Notes under the pieces: model-generated
The model's input: the letters and a program-made list of their open reading frames with translations, nothing else
The model's database searches: none
Told to the model about the DNA's origin: nothing
Shown: piece by piece, positions 9,033 to 15,804 of the stretch
Layout: each line of letters begins with the position of its first letter
Position numbering within the stretch: position 1 is the first letter of the stretch
Assembly: GCA_015478775.1 (NCBI GenBank)
Contig: JADMKP010000008.1
Location: forward strand, 1 to 64,000
Length of the DNA stretch: 64,000 nucleotides
Direction: 5' to 3'
Origin: Fermentimonas sp.
GTDB lineage: Bacteria; Bacteroidota; Bacteroidia; Bacteroidales; Dysgonomonadaceae
Translations under genes and position numbers: made by a program

Positions 9033-9041
9033 GTTGTTATT

Positions 9042-10067
9042 TTATTTATTCATTTCATAGTTAGTAACATCATCACCTTCATCACTATTCAAATCTTCAT
9101 TGTTCTTCTTGGCAACAATTCTTTTCTCTTTTGCAGCAGTTTCTTTCTCGTAAGCCTCCACAATTCTTTGAACCAGCTTATGTCGCACAATATCCTTTTT
9201 ATTAAACTCAACAGTGCCAATACCTTTAATATTACGCAGAATATTCATAGAATGAATTAGTCCCGATTGTTGAGAATGTGGTAAGTCAATCTGAGTAATA
9301 TCTCCTGTAATTATCATTTTCCCATTCATCCCCAATCGGGTTAAGAACATTTTTATCTGAGGTTTTGTTGTGTTCTGTGCCTCATCCAAAATAATAATTG
9401 CATCATTCAATGTTCTACCACGCATAAATGCAAGTGGCGCAATTTGTATTGTTTTATTTTCCAGATATTCCTTCAGTTTAAGCGGAGGAATCATATCTTC
9501 AAGTGCATCGTAAAGAGGTTGCAAGTAAGGATCAATTTTCTCTTTCATGTCGCCGGGTAAGAAGCCAAGCTTTTCACCAGCTTCGACTGCAGGTCTGCTC
9601 AAAATAATTTTGCGAACCTGTTTTGTTTTTAGGGCACGAACAGCAAGTGCGATAGCCGTATAGGTCTTTCCAGAGCCTGCAGGACCAATTGCAAAAACCA
9701 TATCATTATTATCAAACTCATCCACCAATCTCTTCTGATTGGGAGTGCGTGCCATTATAGGCTTGCCGTTTAACCCATGAATTATTAAATTGTCAACATT
9801 TATAATGGCTGGTGATTTACCTTTTACTATATCAATTATATCCTCTTCCTTCAAGAGATTCATTTCAACACTAAACTTTTCAAGTTCGTGTATCTTCTCT
9901 TCAAACACCACCAGTTCTTCTTCCTCACCAACTGCTTTTATCACATTACCACGTGCCACCAAACGAAGTTTAGGATATAATGTTTTAAGCAATTGTATAT
10001 TACTGTTGTTTACTCCAAAAAAAACGATGGGGTCAATATTCTCTAATATGATAATACGCTCTATCAT
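9042..10067 (-). CDS. PhoH-family ATPase
   Basis: A 341-residue PhoH-like protein with an N-terminal KH-like/PhoH N region (to about 110) and an ATPase domain with Walker A GPAGSGKTYTA and Walker B IIILDEAQN. The family is a superfamily-1-like NTPase linked with RNA metabolism; its exact substrate is not settled. The Lys/Glu- and Asp-rich C-terminal tail (about 305-341) looks disordered. It overlaps the PurF-like gene by 4 bp and is translationally coupled in a purine operon, which is a recurring arrangement in Bacteroidales. Confidence 0.9.
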   Translation of the reverse strand: MIERIIILENIDPIVFFGVNNSNIQLLKTLYPKLRLVARGNVIKAVGEEEELVVFEEKIHELEKFSVEMNLLKEEDIIDIVKGKSPAIINVDNLIIHGLNGKPIMARTPNQKRLVDEFDNNDMVFAIGPAGSGKTYTAIALAVRALKTKQVRKIILSRPAVEAGEKLGFLPGDMKEKIDPYLQPLYDALEDMIPPLKLKEYLENKTIQIAPLAFMRGRTLNDAIIILDEAQNTTKPQIKMFLTRLGMNGKMIITGDITQIDLPHSQQSGLIHSMNILRNIKGIGTVEFNKKDIVRHKLVQRIVEAYEKETAAKEKRIVAKKNNEDLNSDEGDDVTNYEMNK

Positions 10068-11992
10068 TGGCTACTGTTTGTAAAGTTAAGTTTAAACTGA
10101 TGCGGTCTATGCTCCTGACCCTCAATAAAATTAATGAAAGCATTATTAACAAGCCTGTTACCTCCCGGAGTTGGATAATTACCAGAGAAATACCAGTCAC
10201 CTTTATGATCAGGACAAGCTTTATGCAAATCTTCAATTGTTTGAAATACAATTTGCACATTTGCTTTTATATCTTTTGATGTTAACATTTGCGCAATCTT
10301 AGCAGATATCTCCTCCTCTTTAAATGGAGCATAAATATCCTTCACATAATTAACAATATCCTCTTTCTTTTTATGCTTTTGTGCAACAGACTTTTCGTAA
10401 ACCTCATCTATAACATATTGCATGCCATGCTCTTTCAATAGCTCAATTGTGGCTTTAAATGCTATAAACTCACTCATGCGCGACATGTCTATTCCATAGC
10501 AATCGGGGTAACGAATTTGCGGTGAAGAAGAAACAATTATAATCTTCTTTGGTTCAAGCCTGTCGAGTATCTTTATAATGCTCTGTTTAAGCGTTGTACC
10601 TCTTACAATACTATCGTCAATTATTACTAAATTATCTACACCCCTTTTCAAAGAACCATAAGTAACATCATACACGTGTGCGGCAAGATCGTTTCTAGAA
10701 GTACCCTGAGCAATAAAAGTACGTAGCTTTATATCCTTAATAGCTACTTTCTCAGCTCTGACGCGTTTAGAGAGGATAGAATCAATTTCTTCTTTGCTCA
10801 GTGAACTTCCCTTCTCTAAAATAGTTTGCGCTTTCTTATGATTAAAATAATCTTCAAGACCTTGCTGCATACCGTAATATGCCACTTCAGCAGTATTTGG
10901 AATAAAAGAAAATACCGTATTGTCAAAATCATCATCAATAGCCTCAATTATATGAGGCACAAGCAGTTCGCCCAGCTTCTTCCTTTCACGATAAATATCA
11001 TAATCAGATCCCCTCGAGAAATATATCCGTTCAAAAGAACATGGTGTAATCTTCTCTTTCTTTTCCAGAATCTTATTAAGGCTGATATTACCATTACGTT
11101 TTACAACAATAGCTTCCCCAGGCTGAAGTTCATGAACATCATCTTTTTTAAGATTAAATGCTGTTTGAATAACTGGTCTCTCAGAAGCTACAACAGCAAC
11201 TTCATCATCATAATAATAAAAAGCTGTTCTAATTCCCCATGGATCACGAAAAGCAAAAGCATCGCCACAACCCACCAGTCCGCACAATGCATAACCACCA
11301 TCCCAGTTTTTTGATGCCCTGTTAAGCAAAAACGGGATATCAAGGTTCTCCTCAATAATATGGCTTACCTGCTGCCCGTTTAAGTTTTCTTTGTCAATCT
11401 TGTCATACTGATATTGCACTTCTCTGTCGAGATAATGTCCTATCGACTCTAGCATTATAAACGTATCGGCATAATCTCTTGGGTGTTGCCCTTCGGTAAG
11501 AAGTTGCACAAACATCTCGTCCACATTGGTCATGTTGAAGTTGCCAGCCAATGCAAGACTTCTTGAAGCCCAGTTGTTACGTCTAAGTAAAGGATGCACA
11601 TATGTTAATCCACTCTTGCCCGTAGTGCTATATCGTAAATGTCCTATAAAAAGCTCTGCAGCGTAAGGAACAGATTTTTTCACAAAATCTATATCCTTTA
11701 ACTGCTCAGGTTTAAATTCAGAAAATGATGAGTGTACTTTTGTAAATATTTCAGGTATTGCCCCCGATCCCATAGCTCTTTCTCTTGATATGAACTCATT
11801 GCCCGGTGATGCTTCAAGCTTCACAGCCCCCAAGCCAGCACCTTCCTGTCCTCTATTATGCTGTTTCTCCATAAGAAGATATAGCTTATCTAGGCCATAT
11901 TGCCATGTTCCGTATTTATTATAGTAGTATTCAAGAGGTTTCAGTAGTCTTATTACTGCTATACCGCATTCATGCTTTATGATGTCTGTCAT
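10064..11992 (-). CDS. PurF-like glutamine amidotransferase/phosphoribosyltransferase (long form)
   Basis: The 642-residue protein combines a class II (Ntn) glutamine amidotransferase domain and a type I phosphoribosyltransferase domain. C9 in HECGIAVIRLL is placed to become the N-terminal nucleophile after removal of an eight-residue propeptide, and VIIDDSIVRGTT is the PRPP-binding loop. Canonical PurF is about 470-500 residues; this is the longer Bacteroidetes relative, with inserts in the middle and a C-terminal extension. It probably makes phosphoribosylamine, but a separate canonical PurF may exist elsewhere, so the symbol is withheld. First gene of the operon; -7 box at 12030-12037. Confidence 0.82.
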   Translation of the reverse strand: MTDIIKHECGIAVIRLLKPLEYYYNKYGTWQYGLDKLYLLMEKQHNRGQEGAGLGAVKLEASPGNEFISRERAMGSGAIPEIFTKVHSSFSEFKPEQLKDIDFVKKSVPYAAELFIGHLRYSTTGKSGLTYVHPLLRRNNWASRSLALAGNFNMTNVDEMFVQLLTEGQHPRDYADTFIMLESIGHYLDREVQYQYDKIDKENLNGQQVSHIIEENLDIPFLLNRASKNWDGGYALCGLVGCGDAFAFRDPWGIRTAFYYYDDEVAVVASERPVIQTAFNLKKDDVHELQPGEAIVVKRNGNISLNKILEKKEKITPCSFERIYFSRGSDYDIYRERKKLGELLVPHIIEAIDDDFDNTVFSFIPNTAEVAYYGMQQGLEDYFNHKKAQTILEKGSSLSKEEIDSILSKRVRAEKVAIKDIKLRTFIAQGTSRNDLAAHVYDVTYGSLKRGVDNLVIIDDSIVRGTTLKQSIIKILDRLEPKKIIIVSSSPQIRYPDCYGIDMSRMSEFIAFKATIELLKEHGMQYVIDEVYEKSVAQKHKKKEDIVNYVKDIYAPFKEEEISAKIAQMLTSKDIKANVQIVFQTIEDLHKACPDHKGDWYFSGNYPTPGGNRLVNNAFINFIEGQEHRPHQFKLNFTNSSQ

Positions 11993-12029
11993 TCCTTTAT
12001 TGTTGGTAGTTCTTTCCTAAAAGAAGAGA

Positions 12030-12037
12030 CAAATTTA
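12030..12037 (-). promoter_or_regulatory. Promoter -7 box of the purF-like operon
   Basis: Minus-strand TAAATTTG matches TAnnTTTG, 38 bp before the first gene of the five-gene operon. Confidence 0.45.
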
Positions 12038-12147
12038 ATCTTATTTGAGGACAAACTATCTATATTTTATCGATATTATTTCCAAATATATGTCAACTCA
12101 CTGTATAATAACAATTGACAAGTCGATAAAGGTATTAAACTTTGTCT

Positions 12148-12155
12148 TATCTTTG
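12148..12155 (+). promoter_or_regulatory. Promoter -7 box of dgt
   Basis: TATCTTTG matches the Bacteroidetes TAnnTTTG box, 24 bp before the ATG at 12180. Confidence 0.55.
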
Positions 12156-12179
12156 CTTATATAACCATATGAAAAAAGA

Positions 12180-13508
12180 ATGAATTGGGAACAGTTATTA
12201 TCAATAAAAAGGTTCGGACTAGAGGATTACGAAAATGCCAATAAAGAGAAGCGAACAGAATATCAACGAGATTACGACAGACTAATTTTTTCATCTCCCT
12301 TCCGCAGACTTCAAAATAAAACACAGGTATTTCCTTTACCAGGAAGCGTGTTTGTACATAATAGGCTTACACATAGTCTTGAGGTATCAAGTGTGGGTCG
12401 TTCAATTGGTGAAAATGTTGGTCGCGAACTTCGTAAAAAATACCCCCAAACAGATGCCCATTTTGAAGATATTGGATCAATTGTTTCAGCTGCCTGCCTT
12501 GCACACGACTTGGGCAATCCACCTTTTGGACATTCGGGTGAGGAAGCCATCTCAACATATTTTTCTGAGGGAAAAGGTAAATATCTGCAACCACTTATTG
12601 AAGGAGAAAATGGTCGATGGAGCGACTTTATTTATTTCGAAGGTAATGCAAATGCCATAAGACTATTGATGCATCAGTTTAGGGGCAGAAGAAAAGGAGG
12701 TTTTGCTATGACCTACTCCACTATAGCTTCAATTGTTAAATACCCCTATTCATCAGAATTAAGCGGAGGGAAAAACAAGTTCGGCTTCTTTGCATCTGAA
12801 GAAGAAGATTACAAGCGAATTGCAACAGAACTCGGAATAACTAAGGTAAGCAATCAACCACTCAAATATGTTAGACATCCCTTAGTTTACCTTGTGGAGG
12901 CAGCCGACGATATCTGCTATCAGGTTATGGATATTGAAGATGCACATAAGCTCCACATTGTAACCACACATGACGCCAAAGAGTTGTTACTTAGCTTCTT
13001 TGATGAAGAAAAAAGAGCGAAGCGCCTTAATACATTGTCATATGTAACCGATATAAACGAGCAAATTGCTTATTTGCGTGCATCTGTTATAGGTCTTTTA
13101 GTTGATGCCTGTTCGGCAATTTTTATGGAAAGTGAAACCGACATTCTTAGCGGTAGTTTCGGCAGCTCGTTAATTAAAATGCTTCCCATTCAACTTAAAA
13201 ACGCATATAACAATTGCTCGCAGTTTGCTTCTGAAAATATTTATCGATCCAAAGATGTTTTAGATGTAGAATTAGCGGGATATCGTATAATTGGTTTTTT
13301 ACTAGAGACCTTTATAAAAGCTGTTAATAACCCTAATCATTCATATTCAAAGCTACTTTTAGACAGAATTCCTGAGCAATATGATAAAGATTCAAAAACC
13401 TTGTACGGCAGGGTACAATCAATAATTGATTATATCTCAGGAATGACCGATGTGTATGCATTAGATTTATATTGCAAATTAACAGGTATTGGCTTGCCAA
13501 ATGTTTAA
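12180..13508 (+). CDS. dgt: Deoxyguanosinetriphosphate triphosphohydrolase-like protein (HD family)
   Basis: Hydrolyses dNTPs (classically dGTP) to the nucleoside and tripolyphosphate. The 442-residue protein shows the family opening SSPFRRLQNKTQVFPL, the first metal histidine in NRLTHSLEVSS, the HD pair in CLAHDLGNPPFGHSGE, and the last metal aspartate in VEAADDICYQVMDIED. It belongs to the same HD fold as animal SAMHD1. It has its own promoter and is divergent from the purF-like operon. Substrate range (dGTP alone or several dNTPs) cannot be read from sequence. Confidence 0.92.
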   Translation: MNWEQLLSIKRFGLEDYENANKEKRTEYQRDYDRLIFSSPFRRLQNKTQVFPLPGSVFVHNRLTHSLEVSSVGRSIGENVGRELRKKYPQTDAHFEDIGSIVSAACLAHDLGNPPFGHSGEEAISTYFSEGKGKYLQPLIEGENGRWSDFIYFEGNANAIRLLMHQFRGRRKGGFAMTYSTIASIVKYPYSSELSGGKNKFGFFASEEEDYKRIATELGITKVSNQPLKYVRHPLVYLVEAADDICYQVMDIEDAHKLHIVTTHDAKELLLSFFDEEKRAKRLNTLSYVTDINEQIAYLRASVIGLLVDACSAIFMESETDILSGSFGSSLIKMLPIQLKNAYNNCSQFASENIYRSKDVLDVELAGYRIIGFLLETFIKAVNNPNHSYSKLLLDRIPEQYDKDSKTLYGRVQSIIDYISGMTDVYALDLYCKLTGIGLPNV

Positions 13509-13562
13509 TTTATATATCGTTTTGACAAAGATAAAAATTTTTTTGATTTTTTATTAAAAAAG

Positions 13563-13594
13563 TTTGTTTTGTTTTAAATTCTTTTTTATATTTG
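13563..13594 (+). promoter_or_regulatory. Near-consensus promoter ahead of the hairpin locus
   Basis: TTTG (13563-13566), a 20-bp gap, then TATATTTG (13587-13594): both elements and spacing fit the Bacteroidetes consensus. Transcription would start near 13601, well before the lipoprotein gene's own box. Confidence 0.55.
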
Positions 13595-13638
13595 TCACGT
13601 GGTTTTTTCATAATAGTATTAGATTTAAGGTTAACATG

Positions 13639-13670
13639 TTTGGCAGGATGTCGCGAGACATTCTGCCAAA
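13639..13670 (+). ncRNA. Hairpin with GCGA loop, possible small RNA or leader
   Basis: TTTGGCAGGATGTC (13639-13652) pairs with 13657-13670 over 14 positions (one G-U) around a GCGA (GNRA-type) tetraloop. It lies about 40 nt after a near-consensus promoter and 60 bp before the next gene. There is no T tract, so it is not a standard terminator; it could be an sRNA end, an mRNA-stabilising stem, or a protein target. Confidence 0.45.
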
Positions 13671-13706
13671 TTAATTTAGAGTTATAAATTTTCTCAAAAA
13701 CATTTA

Positions 13707-13714
13707 TATATTTG
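13707..13714 (+). promoter_or_regulatory. -7 box before the lipoprotein/CD225 operon
   Basis: TATATTTG fits TAnnTTTG, 17 bp before the ATG at 13732, implying a very short leader for the four-gene operon. Confidence 0.45.
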
Positions 13715-13731
13715 TATAATAAAATCAGAAA

Positions 13732-14133
13732 ATGAAAAAATCCTTATTGATACTAAGTATCGTTATATTTTCAATTCTCATCACTCAATGCGAATCTGAT
13801 AGAAAAGCTATAAATAAGAAGCTTACAGAAATGGCCAACAATCTCAATGAGTCAGCCCCAGTTATGCTCGATGATTTTACACGTTTCGATAATGCTGCAG
13901 TAACCAGTGATAATGTTTTCCAATATAACTACACTGTATTAAATACTCAAAACCCCGATTCTCTTATAAAAGAAGTAGAAAACTCATTAATAAAAAATAT
14001 AAAATTGGAGTTTAATACAAACCCTCAATTACTTTTTTTTAAAGAAAACAATATTTCCATCGAATATGTTTATAATGATGAAAATAAGCAACTTATAAGG
14101 CGAATGCAAATAGATTCAAGTAATTATAATTAA
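13732..14133 (+). CDS. Small lipoprotein, function unknown
   Basis: A 133-residue protein with a hydrophobic leader and lipobox ending LITQC, so C20 is the likely lipidated residue. I do not recognise the mature domain. It contains a helix-rich first half and a strand-rich second half with several Tyr/Asn residues, and resembles small periplasmic-facing lipoproteins. Its stop is 11 bp before the GYF_2-CD225 gene, so it is the probable first gene of that operon and may act with the two CD225 membrane proteins. Function is inferred only from position. Confidence 0.7.
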   Translation: MKKSLLILSIVIFSILITQCESDRKAINKKLTEMANNLNESAPVMLDDFTRFDNAAVTSDNVFQYNYTVLNTQNPDSLIKEVENSLIKNIKLEFNTNPQLLFFKENNISIEYVYNDENKQLIRRMQIDSSNYN

Positions 14134-14144
14134 AAACACATCCT

Positions 14145-14675
14145 ATGAATCGCTATTTTTATATTGATGCCACAGGCAAGCAGAGAGGAACATTCACTCC
14201 GCAGGAACTCAGAGTAGAAAACATCAGACGTGACACATTAGTGTGGACGCAAGGAATGGAACAATGGAAAAGGGCCGATGAGGTAGAGGATTTGAAAATT
14301 GTATTTGAAACACCATACACACCACCTAACCAACATTATTCTGAAACAAAACAAGAAATCCACGCAGTTACTTCAAAGCCCAAATCATGGTTAATAGAAT
14401 CACTTTTAGTAACCCTTATTCCATTTGTATTCTGCGGAAGTTTCTTAAGTTTAATAGGGATAATTGCAATTGTATTTGCCACACAGGTTGATTCCCATTT
14501 CGCCAGAGGTGATTACAGAGCTTCTGAAGAAGCATCTCTTTCGGCAGGTAGATGGACAAAAATTACTCTTTGGATATTTATAGCATGGGTTGCTTTAATC
14601 GTACTTACCTTGGTTGTAGTCTTTGGTTTCCTTGGATTAAGTATGGCTGGAGTAGGTGATTTAATTGACATGTAG
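14145..14675 (+). CDS. GYF_2-CD225 (dispanin-like) membrane protein
   Basis: The N-terminal 50 residues fit the GYF_2 domain (YFYIDATGKQRGTFTPQEL, then VWTQGMEQWKRADEV), usually a peptide- or protein-binding module. After a linker comes a CD225/dispanin unit: membrane segment about 82-112, the family loop FATQVDSHFARGDYRASEEA, then a second membrane segment about 138-165. CD225 is the domain of vertebrate IFITM proteins. The topology, two membrane spans around a small polar loop, is the family norm. Downstream by 52 bp is a second CD225 gene lacking GYF_2. Biochemical role in bacteria is unknown. Confidence 0.88.
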   Translation: MNRYFYIDATGKQRGTFTPQELRVENIRRDTLVWTQGMEQWKRADEVEDLKIVFETPYTPPNQHYSETKQEIHAVTSKPKSWLIESLLVTLIPFVFCGSFLSLIGIIAIVFATQVDSHFARGDYRASEEASLSAGRWTKITLWIFIAWVALIVLTLVVVFGFLGLSMAGVGDLIDM

Positions 14676-14727
14676 AACTAATACATATAAATCTTAATTA
14701 ATATATTTATTTAAATTAGCATATATA

Positions 14728-15162
14728 ATGGAAGATCCATACGGAAACAACAGTCATTCTACAAACGAAAATGACAGTTTAGATAATTCATCAAGTTACA
14801 ATACAATTCCACCTCCAATACCAGAACCGCCTACTTCGGGGAGTTATGTTTCACAAGACGATGTCATACCTCCTTTAAAGCCTGCTAACTGGTTATGGCA
14901 ATCAATTGTAGCAACTATTTTGTGCTGCATACCTTTTGGAATTGTCGGAATCGTATTTGCAACTAAAGTAGATTCGCTATACTATAACAAGAGATATGCA
15001 GAAGCCGAGGCAGCATCTAATAAAGCAAAAACATGGACTATTGTTGCCGTAGTAGCCGGACTGCTATATGTGGTATTCTGGATTGTAGCAATGTCTACAG
15101 GTAATTTGCCTGGTTATCTCGAAAATATTATAGAGAATAACGCAAGTGGCTATAATTTTTAA
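14728..15162 (+). CDS. CD225 (dispanin-like) membrane protein with Pro-rich N-terminus
   Basis: 144 residues: a polar, proline-rich N-terminal segment (1-50, with PPPIPEPP), membrane segment about 54-76, the CD225 loop FATKVDSLYYNKRYAEAEAA, and a second membrane segment about 98-118. It is a paralogue of the preceding gene without the GYF_2 module. GYF domains classically bind proline-rich peptides, so the Pro-rich tail here could be the partner of the neighbouring GYF_2 domain; that is inference. The gene ends 8 bp before the DUF2752 gene. Confidence 0.87.
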   Translation: MEDPYGNNSHSTNENDSLDNSSSYNTIPPPIPEPPTSGSYVSQDDVIPPLKPANWLWQSIVATILCCIPFGIVGIVFATKVDSLYYNKRYAEAEAASNKAKTWTIVAVVAGLLYVVFWIVAMSTGNLPGYLENIIENNASGYNF

Positions 15163-15170
15163 TACTTACT

Positions 15171-15554
15171 TTGAGTAAAAGATTCAAATTTGGTTTGGGT
15201 GCTGCTATAATTGTAATGATTATAGCAGCACTGTATATATTTTACATTATCAATCCCGAAACGAACTCTCTATTTCCTAAATGTCCTTTTCTATTGGCTA
15301 CCGGCTTAGAATGCCCGGGATGTGGTTCTCAAAGGGCAATTCATCAATTGTTGCACCTTAATTTACTAGCGGCCCTCAGATATAATGCGTTTATGGTTCT
15401 TGCAATGCCCTACATCTTTTTGGGGGTGTATTTGGAGTATTTTGGAGGAAAGATGAAACACCCACGACTCGAAAAAATCTTTTTTGGCAGATGGTCGGCA
15501 CTAATTGTTTTAATACTTGTAATTTCTTACTGGATTTTGCGTAATGTTTTCTAA
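15171..15554 (+). CDS. DUF2752 membrane protein
   Basis: 127 residues with three hydrophobic segments (about 8-27, 72-90, 108-124) and the DUF2752 signature CPFLLATGLECPGCGSQRA, where C48, C51 and nearby R55 are the conserved polar residues. Such proteins are frequent next to bacterial CD225 genes, but no activity is known to me. The start is a TTG at 15171, 8 bp after the previous stop; the next in-frame ATG would remove most of the first membrane segment. It is the last gene of the four-gene operon, followed by the 11-bp-period array. Confidence 0.85.
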   Translation: MSKRFKFGLGAAIIVMIIAALYIFYIINPETNSLFPKCPFLLATGLECPGCGSQRAIHQLLHLNLLAALRYNAFMVLAMPYIFLGVYLEYFGGKMKHPRLEKIFFGRWSALIVLILVISYWILRNVF

Positions 15555-15577
15555 TCACACATAAACTTCTTACCAAG

Positions 15578-15709
15578 AATACTCTGATTTTACTCTGGCT
15601 TTACACTTGCTTTATTATTACTTTGCTATGACTTTACTCTTACAATCTCCTGTTTTATAAGAGCCGTATAAGAGCAATATAAGAGCGAGGTACGAGCAAA
15701 GTAGGGACT
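15578..15709. repeat. Degenerate 11-bp-period tandem array with polarity switch
   Basis: Cutting the sequence every 11 bases from 15578 gives about six units near TTTACTCTTGC (for example 15589-15599, 15600-15610, 15633-15643). After a middle unit at 15644-15654 come units of the opposite orientation such as GTATAAGAGCA (15666-15676) and ATATAAGAGCG (15677-15687). It fills the gap between convergent genes. The same unit recurs at 44299-44353. It is not CRISPR: units are adjacent, short and variable. Confidence 0.6.
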
Positions 15710-15724
15710 AGCTGCGTCTAGTCC
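15705..15724. repeat. Short hairpin GGACTAG/CTAGTCC
   Basis: A 7-bp perfect stem (15705-15711 with 15718-15724) and CTGCGT loop at the uvrA-proximal edge of the 11-bp array. No T tract follows on either strand, so a terminator role is weak. Confidence 0.35.
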
Positions 15725-15804
15725 TGAAATAGGTTTACACTAAATGTAAATTAAAATCAGGACGACACACATGAAAACAGTGCGAATGTTTTTCAACACT
15801 TTTC

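Noticed and set aside
10826-11314. Plus-strand frame of 162 codons opposite the PurF-like gene
   Set aside because: Antisense shadow of a conserved catalytic region; composition is Ile/Phe-rich as expected from reverse reading.
12001-12179. Purine riboswitch upstream of the purF-like operon
   Set aside because: The gap is short and AT-rich and shows no three-way junction pattern or conserved purine-aptamer loops.
15578-15709. CRISPR array
   Set aside because: Units are adjacent with no unique spacers, only 11 bp long, degenerate, and no cas genes are nearby; the same applies to the arrays at 35930, 37426 and 44299.
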